A stretch of 64,000 nucleotides of DNA. Source: Baekduia alba. Lineage in GTDB: Bacteria; Actinomycetota; Thermoleophilia; Solirubrobacterales; Solirubrobacteraceae. Both the position numbers and the translations under genes were made by a program. The DNA is taken from positions 2,976,001 through 3,040,000 of the forward strand of contig NZ_CP114013.1 of NCBI RefSeq assembly GCF_028416635.1, in the 5' to 3' direction. This document shows, piece by piece, positions 56,669-62,812 of this stretch (position 1 is its first letter; every line of letters begins with the position of its first letter). The notes under the pieces are model-generated. The model made no database searches. It was not told where the DNA came from and was given only the letters and a program-made list of their open reading frames with translations.

Positions 56669-57574
56669 GTGGCCGCCCCTTCGCGACGTCCGCTGCGCAT
56701 CGGCATCCAACTCCCCGAGGTCGAGCGGCAGGTCCGCTGGCCGGAAGTGATGGCGATGGCGCGGGCGGCGGAGGAGTGCGGCTTCGACTCCGTCTGGCTC
56801 GGCGACCACCTGCTCTACCGCGGCGACGGTCGCCCCGAGCGCGGCCCGTGGGAGGCGTGGACCACGTTGTCCGCCTTGGCCGCCTCGACCGAGCGCCTCG
56901 TGCTCGGGCCTCTCGTCGCCTGTGCCGCGTTCCACCCGCCCGGCGTGATCGCCAAGATGGCCGCGACGATCGGCGACATCAGCGGCGGCCGCTTCGTCCT
57001 CGGCCTGGGCGCCGGGTGGAACGCCCCCGAGTTCTCCGCCTTCGGGCTCCCGCAGGACCACCGCGTCTCGCGCTTCGAGGATTCCTTCGCGATCGTCCGC
57101 GGCCTCCTGCGCGGCGAGCGCGTGACTCTGGACGGGACCTACTGGCAGGCCGACGACGCCGTGCTGGTCCCCGCGCCGGCCGCCCCCGTCCCGCTGATGA
57201 TCGGCTCCAACGGCCCGCGGATGCTGAGCATCGCGTTGCCCCACGCCGACGCCTGGAACACCTGGTACGACGGCTACGGCAACACCGCCGAGGGCTTCGC
57301 GTCGCTCAACACGCGGATCTCCGAGGCCGCGGTCGCGGCCGGCCGCGTCCCGGCCGAGATCACCCGCAGCGCCTGCGCGTTCGTGCTCGTCGACCCGTCC
57401 TCGGACGAGCGCGAGATCAAGCCCGAGGCGCCGCCGATCACCGGCACGCCCGCGCAGATCGCGGCGCGCCTGCGCGAGCTCCACGACGCGGGCGCCGACG
57501 AGGTCGTCCTGGTCGTCTCGCCGATCACGGAGGCGTCGATCCGCGCGCTGGGCGAGGCCGTCGCCGCGGTCTAG
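56669..57574 (+). CDS. LLM-class F420-dependent oxidoreductase
   Basis: A 301-residue luciferase-like barrel. Segments: RIGIQLPEVERQVRWPEVMA, EECGFDSVWLGDHLLYRGDG, RLVLGPLVACAAFHPPGVIA, ISGGRFVLGLGAGWNAPEFS, DGTYWQADDAVLVPAPAAPV, PLMIGSNGPRMLSIALPHAD. LGLGAGWN marks the F420 branch. GTG 56669 is the likely start. It converges on the borosin methyltransferase gene with a shared CTAG stop, so it is not in that operon; a functional link is possible but unsupported. Confidence 0.88.
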   Translation: MAAPSRRPLRIGIQLPEVERQVRWPEVMAMARAAEECGFDSVWLGDHLLYRGDGRPERGPWEAWTTLSALAASTERLVLGPLVACAAFHPPGVIAKMAATIGDISGGRFVLGLGAGWNAPEFSAFGLPQDHRVSRFEDSFAIVRGLLRGERVTLDGTYWQADDAVLVPAPAAPVPLMIGSNGPRMLSIALPHADAWNTWYDGYGNTAEGFASLNTRISEAAVAAGRVPAEITRSACAFVLVDPSSDEREIKPEAPPITGTPAQIAARLRELHDAGADEVVLVVSPITEASIRALGEAVAAV

Positions 57575-58398
57575 GCGCGCGCGGTCTCCGGGATGGCGCG
57601 CTGCGCCTTGCGCAGCACGTAGGAGTCGCTAAGCCCGAGCTGCTCGACCATGGTGCGGTCGGCGAGCGCCGGCCGCGCGGGCAGCACGACCAGCGTCGAG
57701 ATCCCCGACACCGGCGCGCGCGGCAGGTCGGCGACGGCGACGCGCGCCATCAGCGGCGCGGTGATCGGGTAGCGCGCCGCCTCGTAGACGATCGCCTCGT
57801 GCTCGGCGCTGTAGGCCTGCGTGAGGTGCGCGGCGAGCAACTCGAGCCCGCGGATCGACGTCTCCGTCTCGTGCGTGAGCTGGCCGATGCAGGAGATCTG
57901 CCACAGCACGAGCGGGACGTGCTCGTCGAAGCGCCGGCGGTAGACCAGGAAGTCGGTCGCCTCGAAGGACTGGCAGCCGGTCGCGCCCGGGTCGATCCCG
58001 AGGTCGGCGAACAGGCAGTCCTCGGCCGAGACCCCGGGCAGCATCCCAGCCCGGTAGCCCTCCTCGCGCGCACGCCGCACGGCCTCGTGGCCGGGGTAGA
58101 CGAACACGCCCGGGTGGCCGTAGAACGCCGCGCAGACGTCCTCGCCCGCGCGGACGCACTCGAGGATCCGGTCGACCATCTGGTGGTAGGTCTCGATCCG
58201 CTGCTTGCCCTCGCCGTAGAGGTCGATCAGGTCCTCGGCCGACGGGTTGAGGTCGGCCAGCCAGCCCTTGGTGACCGGGTCGGTGACCACGTACAGGACC
58301 TTGGTCGCGTCGCGCAGCGCCGACTCGGTCTCCAACGTCACCTGACCCATCAGCTGGATGCCCGTGCCGACCACCCACAGGCTGCCCGGCCGCGCCAC
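57571..58398 (-). CDS. Split borosin alpha-N-methyltransferase (tetrapyrrole-methylase fold)
   Basis: A 275-residue SAM enzyme of the tetrapyrrole methylase superfamily, but its sequence follows the borosin (OphMA) branch rather than corrin enzymes. It has SLWVVGTGIQLMGQVTLETE (start), VLYVVTDPVTKGWL, FYGHPGVFVYPGHEAVRRAR, GMLPGVSAEDCLFADLGIDP and EATDFLVYRRRF. The residues reported as catalytic in OphMA (as I recall Tyr66, Arg72, Tyr76, Tyr98) align with Tyr61, Arg67, Tyr71 and Tyr93, a constant offset of five. The core peptide that follows this domain in fungal borosins is missing. Instead a separate precursor-like gene ends 6 bases upstream. GTG 58398 start. Expected reaction: iterative N-methylation of the precursor's backbone amides. 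Confidence 0.88.
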   Translation of the reverse strand: MARPGSLWVVGTGIQLMGQVTLETESALRDATKVLYVVTDPVTKGWLADLNPSAEDLIDLYGEGKQRIETYHQMVDRILECVRAGEDVCAAFYGHPGVFVYPGHEAVRRAREEGYRAGMLPGVSAEDCLFADLGIDPGATGCQSFEATDFLVYRRRFDEHVPLVLWQISCIGQLTHETETSIRGLELLAAHLTQAYSAEHEAIVYEAARYPITAPLMARVAVADLPRAPVSGISTLVVLPARPALADRTMVEQLGLSDSYVLRKAQRAIPETARA

Positions 58399-58404
58399 GG
58401 CCGC

Positions 58405-58641
58405 CTAGAAGTCCACGAGGATCGTGACGATGACGCGGATCCTGATCGCCGCGTCGGTCCCGCCGAGCTCGGTCTGGATGCGCCGCTCGTCCTGCGAGAG
58501 CAGCGCGAGCTTCTGGGTGTCCGACAGGCCCGCGCGGTCCATCGCCCCGACGGGATCCTCCAGGAACGAGTTGCGGGCGGACGGCTCCTTCGAGAGCCCG
58601 GTCAGGAACTCGTGGAAGGCCTTCGACGACGGTTCGGCCAT
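58405..58641 (-). CDS. Split borosin precursor peptide
   Basis: A 78-residue peptide. Residues ~6-60 form the helical recognition domain seen in bacterial borosin precursors and LigA-like small domains: KAFHEFLTGLSKEPSARNSF, LEDPVGAMDRAGLSDTQKLA, LLSQDERRIQTELGG. The tail, residues ~62-78, TDAAIRIRVIVTILVDF, is hydrophobic and beta-branched. It is the probable core, with VIVTILV the most likely N-methylated stretch. The start ATG 58641 has a consensus AGGAGG. The gene is followed after 6 bases by the methyltransferase. No protease or transporter gene for maturation is adjacent. Confidence 0.85.
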   Translation of the reverse strand: MAEPSSKAFHEFLTGLSKEPSARNSFLEDPVGAMDRAGLSDTQKLALLSQDERRIQTELGGTDAAIRIRVIVTILVDF

Positions 58642-58651
58642 GGTGGCGAAA

Positions 58652-58657
58652 CCTCCT
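58652..58657 (-). promoter_or_regulatory. Consensus Shine-Dalgarno of the borosin precursor
   Basis: AGGAGG on the minus strand, 10 bases before ATG 58641. It is a full match to the anti-Shine-Dalgarno complement, stronger than at most starts in the window. That fixes the precursor start and implies high translation of the substrate relative to its GTG-started methyltransferase. Confidence 0.8.
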
Positions 58658-58762
58658 GGGGTTGACGGGCGCGAGCCTCCCACGCGCATCCCGCCGCTGT
58701 CCAGTCCACTTCGTTAAGACCTGCGGAACGCTAAGCAACGATCAGCAACTATGGCCTGACAG

Positions 58763-58835
58763 TGGGCCGAGGAGGAGTCGAACCCCCATCGGACGGATTA
58801 TGAGTCCGCGGCTCTACCAGTTGAGCTACCGGCCC
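58763..58835 (-). tRNA. tRNA with CAU anticodon (Met elongator or Ile2)
   Basis: The minus strand folds as a full cloverleaf of 73 bases. Acceptor GGGCCGG/TCGGCCC (one G-T pair), D-arm GCTC...GAGC, anticodon stem CGGA/TCCG with loop CTCATAA (anticodon CAT), and T-arm GGGGG TTCGACT CCTCC. The discriminator is A and no CCA is encoded. CAU is read by elongator tRNA-Met or, after lysidine modification, tRNA-Ile2; I cannot decide between them. It lies upstream of the borosin operon on the same strand. Confidence 0.92.
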
Positions 58836-58896
58836 TGGAGGCCGAGAGCTTAGTGCGGCGCCGGCCCGTCCTCACCGCGTCCTAGCCTGCAGGGCC

Positions 58897-59304
58897 ATGG
58901 ATCCCGACGTCCGTACGCTGCTGACCACGACGAGGACCTGGGCCGTGGTCGGCTGCTCGCCCGACCCCAACCGCGACTCGCATCGCATCGCCGCCCTGCT
59001 CAAGCATCGCGGCTTCGCGGTCGTGCCGGTCAACCCGACCGCCGGGGAGATCCTCGGGGAGCGCTGCTACCCGACGGTCGCCGACATCCCGGGCGAGGTC
59101 GACGTGGACGTCGTCGACGTCTTCCGCCGCAGCGAGGCCGCCGGCGAGCACGTGGACGAGGCGATCGCGCGGGGCGCGCGCGGCGTCTGGCTCCAGCTCG
59201 GCGTCATCGACGAGGACGCCGCCCAACGGGCGCGGGACGCGGGCCTGCTCGCTGTAATGGACCGCTGCCCGGCGATCGAGCTGCCGCGGCTCGCGACCGG
59301 CTAG
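58897..59304 (+). CDS. CoA-binding domain protein (YccU-like)
   Basis: A 135-residue Rossmann-fold protein of the CoA_binding_2 family. Segments: TRTWAVVGCSPDPNRDSHRI (~12, the nucleotide loop), FAVVPVNPTAGEILGERCYP (~40), VDVVDVFRRSEAAGEHVDEA (~68) and GARGVWLQLGVIDEDAAQRA (~93), ending with MDRCPAIELPRL. The family binds CoA or related nucleotides; cellular role unclear. It converges with a redoxin lipoprotein gene 4 bases away. Confidence 0.9.
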   Translation: MDPDVRTLLTTTRTWAVVGCSPDPNRDSHRIAALLKHRGFAVVPVNPTAGEILGERCYPTVADIPGEVDVDVVDVFRRSEAAGEHVDEAIARGARGVWLQLGVIDEDAAQRARDAGLLAVMDRCPAIELPRLATG

Positions 59305-59308
59305 GGAC

Positions 59309-60322
59309 CTAGGCCCCGCCGGTCACCTTGGCCACGGCGCGCTCCAGCTCGCCGGGCGAGAACGCGCCTTCGAAGCGCGTCGAGATCACGCCGTCCTTGT
59401 CGATCACGAACGTCCAGGGCTCGGTCTGCAGCTTGTAGGTCTGCAGCTGCGGGCGCAGCCCCTTGTTGATCTCGTTGTCCTGGTAGACCTCCTGGTGGAT
59501 GAACGAGACCTTATCCCCCACCTTGGCCTGGACCTCGTCGACGACGTCCACCACCGGCCCGCACACGCGCGACTGACACAGCTGCGGCGTGGCGAACGTG
59601 ATCACCACGGGCTTCTTGCCGACCACGTCGGCGAAGTCGTCCTTCAGCAGCGACGGCGCCGCCGGGATCCGCGTGTCGATCTTCGCCACGTCGCCGGCGA
59701 CGTCGGCGGGCGTCAGCGTGTGGATGACGGGCGCCTTCTGCCCCACGCCCGGCGGCACGACCTTCTTGCCGCCGACCTGCACGCCGATCGGCTGCGTGGA
59801 GACGAGCCGGCCGTCGAGCTGCGCGATCGCGAGCATCGCGTACTTGCCGTCCTTCTTGAACGGCACGTCGGCGACGTAGACGCCGCGCGCGCTGTTGGGG
59901 TCGGTCGCGGTCTGCTTGCTCTCGAACTGCGGCGAGACCTTCAGCGACTCGGCGCGCGCCAGGAACGGCCCGCGCGCCGACGAGCCGTCGGTCGCGCCGA
60001 CGTACAGCGACACGCCCGCGCCCGACAGCTGCTTGCCCGCGCTGTCGAACAGCGCGAAGCCGACGCGGTTGGAGCCCTTCTCCAGCAGCGACACGCTCGG
60101 CGCGAGCTGCGGGCCGCGCGGCAGGTTCGCGATCAGGTCGGGCAGCGTCCGGCCCGTGGCGGGCGGGAAGTCCTCCGCCTTGGCCGTCGGCTGGGGCTGG
60201 GCGGGCGCGGTGTCGTTGCCGTCGTCGCTCGAGCCGGAGCCGCAGCCGACCGCCACCGCGATCGGGACGGCCAGCGCGAGCAGCAGCAGGAACAGGCGGG
60301 AGGACCGGGTGACGCGAGGCAT
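59309..60322 (-). CDS. Lipoprotein with thioredoxin-like domain
   Basis: A 337-residue exported lipoprotein. The signal sequence ends in a lipobox (VAVGC, Cys ~27), followed by a low-complexity spacer (DTAPAQPQPTAKAEDF). A beta-sandwich-like middle domain follows (RVGFALFDSAGKQLSGAGVS, YVADVPFKKDGKYAMLAIAQ). A thioredoxin-fold C-terminal domain covers ~215-337: KKPVVITFATPQLCQSRVCG, VSFIHQEVYQDNEINKGLRP and EPWTFVIDKDGVISTRFEGA. The active Cys are spaced C-x4-C (CQSRVC) instead of CxxC, as in SCO1-like proteins. It probably handles thiols or copper outside the membrane. Confidence 0.85.
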   Translation of the reverse strand: MPRVTRSSRLFLLLLALAVPIAVAVGCGSGSSDDGNDTAPAQPQPTAKAEDFPPATGRTLPDLIANLPRGPQLAPSVSLLEKGSNRVGFALFDSAGKQLSGAGVSLYVGATDGSSARGPFLARAESLKVSPQFESKQTATDPNSARGVYVADVPFKKDGKYAMLAIAQLDGRLVSTQPIGVQVGGKKVVPPGVGQKAPVIHTLTPADVAGDVAKIDTRIPAAPSLLKDDFADVVGKKPVVITFATPQLCQSRVCGPVVDVVDEVQAKVGDKVSFIHQEVYQDNEINKGLRPQLQTYKLQTEPWTFVIDKDGVISTRFEGAFSPGELERAVAKVTGGA

Positions 60323-60398
60323 GGGCAGCCGGGAAGGCTAGTGGCCTGATTGGATACGGCGCGCCGGTGTCGTGTTAAGCGGAGATGGAGGAGGCGGC

Positions 60399-61118
60399 GT
60401 GACGGACCAGCGTGCAGCGATCGTAACGGGCGCGTCCAGCGGGATCGGCCTGGCGATCGCCGATGTCCTGGGCCAGGAGGGCTACGGGCTGACCGTCGCC
60501 GCCCGCCGGCCGGAGAAGCTCCAGGAGGCGGCCGAGGGTCTGATGGCCAAGGGCTACGACGTCGAGGTCGTCGCCGGGCCGCTCGGCGACGAGGACGGCG
60601 TGAAGGCGGTCGTCGCGGCGCATCGCGAGCGCTTCGGGCGCCTCGACGTCCTGGTCAACAACGCCGGCGTCGGCATCGGCGCCGCCGTGGCCGAGATCGA
60701 CACCAAGAAGCTCGACATCCAGCTCGGCGTCAACCTGCGGTCGTTGATCCTGTTCTACCGCGAGGCCATCGACCTGCTGCGGGCGGCGGGCCAGGAGCAC
60801 CGCAAGGCGCTCGTCGTCAACACCGCGTCGATCGCGGGCAAGCGCGGCGAGGCGTGGCTGTCGGTCTACAGCGCGACCAAGGGCGCGGTCGTGTCGTTCA
60901 CCCAGGCGATGCACAAGGAGCTCGCGCAGGAGGGCATCAAGTCCACCGCCTTGTGCCCGGGCTTCGTCGACACGCCGATGACCGACTTCGTCAAGGGCTC
61001 GGTTCCGGCCGAGGACATGATCACCCCGGGCGACATCGCCGAGACCGTGCGGCTGTTGTTGAAGGTGTCGCCCGCGTGCATCATCCCCGAGGTGCAGTTC
61101 CTGCGTCCCGGGGACTGA
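60399..61118 (+). CDS. Short-chain dehydrogenase/reductase
   Basis: A 239-residue classical SDR. NAD(P) motif AAIVTGASSGIGLAIADVLG (TGxxxGIG, ~9), Arg pair in VAARRPEKLQ suggesting NADPH, DVLVNNAGVGIG (NNAG, ~85), catalytic Ser in NTASIAGKRG (~143) and YSATK (Tyr/Lys, ~155), then CPGFVDTPMTDF. Substrate unknown. GTG 60399 follows a GGAGG-rich ribosome-binding region; an upstream in-frame start at 60372 lacks family similarity. Confidence 0.92.
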   Translation: MTDQRAAIVTGASSGIGLAIADVLGQEGYGLTVAARRPEKLQEAAEGLMAKGYDVEVVAGPLGDEDGVKAVVAAHRERFGRLDVLVNNAGVGIGAAVAEIDTKKLDIQLGVNLRSLILFYREAIDLLRAAGQEHRKALVVNTASIAGKRGEAWLSVYSATKGAVVSFTQAMHKELAQEGIKSTALCPGFVDTPMTDFVKGSVPAEDMITPGDIAETVRLLLKVSPACIIPEVQFLRPGD

Positions 61119-61135
61119 CGAGCAGCGCGCCCAAG

Positions 61136-61161
61136 GGGCTCGCGTTCGTCGGCGCGAGCCC
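61136..61161. terminator. Bidirectional hairpin terminator
   Basis: GGGCTCGCG (61136-61144) and CGCGAGCCC (61153-61161): a perfect 9-bp stem with an 8-base loop between the convergent SDR gene (+) and a hypothetical gene (-). Confidence 0.65.
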
Positions 61162-61202
61162 GCCAGAGCTTCCCTCGCGCGGCCGTCTCGCGTCCGGCGA
61201 GG

Positions 61203-61673
61203 CTACTTCGGCAGCAGCGAGCGGCGGCGCTCGACTGCGGTGAGCGCGCGCTCGGCGTCGGCGTGCTCGCGCCGCTCGGCGAGCCAGCCGAACCCGGTGC
61301 GCCGCGCCTCGCGGGTGCGGCGGTCGCGGGCGATGGCCTGGTGGTCGCGGATCGCGGCGCCGAGGTCGGTCTCGGCCAGGATCGAGGCCTCCAGCTGCGC
61401 GGTCAGGACCCGCACCTCGCGCTCGGTCGCGCGCCGGGCGCGCTTGGCGCCGGCGAAGCGATCCCACGCGCGCGCGAACGAGATGAACGACGTCCGGCCC
61501 CCGTGGCGGTGGGCGGCGAGCATCGGGCACACGCCGCCGGAGCGGTCGCTGTAGGCGCCGACGATGATCTCGTTGGCGCGCACGCCGGCGAGCATCGCCT
61601 CGCGCGTCCGCAGCGGCAGGCAGTCGATCGTCAGGCGGAGGTCGTCGATCGGCGTGTGAGTGAGTGATCGCAT
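61203..61673 (-). CDS. Conserved-looking hypothetical protein, helical C-terminus
   Basis: A 156-residue protein that I do not recognise. The first ~60 residues are mixed (LRLTIDCLPLRTREAMLAGV, IIVGAYSDRSGGVCPMLAAH), followed by RTSFISFARAWDRFAGAKRA. The rest is a long, charged helix (EREVRVLTAQLEASILAETD, AERREHADAERALTAVERRR) likely to form a coiled coil. No TM or signal peptide. ATG 61673 is chosen because the predicted structured part begins there. Divergent from an LLM oxidoreductase gene. Confidence 0.65.
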   Translation of the reverse strand: MRSLTHTPIDDLRLTIDCLPLRTREAMLAGVRANEIIVGAYSDRSGGVCPMLAAHRHGGRTSFISFARAWDRFAGAKRARRATEREVRVLTAQLEASILAETDLGAAIRDHQAIARDRRTREARRTGFGWLAERREHADAERALTAVERRRSLLPK

Positions 61674-61765
61674 AGGGTTCCGGGCTCGCGGGCGAGCTGT
61701 GCGGAGCGTACGCCCCAGCACACGTCGCGCCAAGCCGGAGTCCTCCTGGTGAAAGGGAAGTTGCG

Positions 61766-62812
61766 ATGAAGCTGGGTGTCCACATCGGCTACTGGGGTCT
61801 GGGCCTGACGAGCGCCGATCAGCTCGCGATCGTCCAGGAGGCCGAGCGGCTCGGCTACGACAGCGTCTGGACCGCCGAGGCCTACGGGTCCGACGCCGCG
61901 ACGATCCTGGCGTGGCTGGCCGGGCAGACGTCGACGATCAAGCTCGGCTCGGGCATCTTCCAGATGCCGGGCCGCAGCGCGGCGATGACCGCGATGACGG
62001 CGGCGACGATCGACCAGCTCAGCGACGGGCGCATGCTGCTCGGGATCGGCTCCAGCGGCCCGCAGGTCTCCGAGGGCTGGCACGGCGTGCGGTTCGGCAA
62101 GCAGATCCAGCGCACGCGCGAGTACATCGAGGTGCTGCGGATCGCCCTGGCGCGCGAGCGGCTGGAGTACCACGGCGAGACGATCGACCTGCCATTGCCC
62201 GACGGTCCGGGCAAGGCGCTGAAGCTGACGATCGCGCCCGTGCAGGAGCGGATGCCGATCTACCTCGCGGCGATCGGGCCCAAGAACACCGCCTTGGCCG
62301 GCGAGGTCGCCGACGGGTGGATGCCGACGCTGCTGTCGCCCGAGCACCTGCCGATGCTGCGCGAGAACCTCGAGGAGGGCGCGGCGCGGGTCGGGCGCAC
62401 CCTGGACGGCTTCGACATCGCGCCGACCGTCAACGTGAACATCACCGAGGACGACCTCGACGGCGCGCGCGACGCGATGCGCCCGTTCATCGCGCTGTAC
62501 ATCGGCGGGATGGGCTCGCGCGAGAAGAACTTCTACAACACGCTCGTGCAGCGCTACGGCTTCGAGGACGAGGCGCGCGAGGTCCAGGACCTGTACCTCG
62601 CGGGCAAGAAGGAGGAGGCCGCGGCGGCGCTGCCGACCGAGCTGATCGACCTGGTGTCCTTGGTCGGCCCGGCCGACCGCGTGCGCGACCGGCTGCGCGC
62701 GTTCAAGGCCGCGGGCGTCGGGACGCTCGGCGTCTCCCCCATGGCCTGGACCAGGGAAGAGCGCATCAGGCAGCTGCGGCTGGTCGCCGAGCTGGCGGAG
62801 GACGTGGTCTGA
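61766..62812 (+). CDS. LLM-class F420-dependent oxidoreductase (TIGR03559-like)
   Basis: A 348-residue luciferase-like enzyme. Segments: KLGVHIGYWGLGLTSADQLA, ERLGYDSVWTAEAYGSDAAT, IKLGSGIFQMPGRSAAMTAM, TIDQLSDGRMLLGIGSSGPQ, VSEGWHGVRFGKQIQRTREY and MPIYLAAIGPKNTALAGEVA. The order and GIGSSGPQVSEGWHG motif match the mycobacterial-type F420-dependent subgroup. ATG 61766 has a good upstream GGAAG-type site. A glycosyltransferase frame follows directly. Confidence 0.92.
   Translation: MKLGVHIGYWGLGLTSADQLAIVQEAERLGYDSVWTAEAYGSDAATILAWLAGQTSTIKLGSGIFQMPGRSAAMTAMTAATIDQLSDGRMLLGIGSSGPQVSEGWHGVRFGKQIQRTREYIEVLRIALARERLEYHGETIDLPLPDGPGKALKLTIAPVQERMPIYLAAIGPKNTALAGEVADGWMPTLLSPEHLPMLRENLEEGAARVGRTLDGFDIAPTVNVNITEDDLDGARDAMRPFIALYIGGMGSREKNFYNTLVQRYGFEDEAREVQDLYLAGKKEEAAAALPTELIDLVSLVGPADRVRDRLRAFKAAGVGTLGVSPMAWTREERIRQLRLVAELAEDVV

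Noticed and set aside
57571-58398. Annotation of the enzyme as a precorrin/cobalt-factor methyltransferase
   Set aside because: It has the tetrapyrrole methylase fold, but the motifs and catalytic Tyr/Arg set follow borosin enzymes, and no cobalamin genes are nearby.
58405-58641. Annotation of the 78-aa peptide as a LigA-type dioxygenase subunit
   Set aside because: The helical part resembles that small domain, but no LigB partner exists, and the hydrophobic tail plus adjacent borosin enzyme fit a precursor better.
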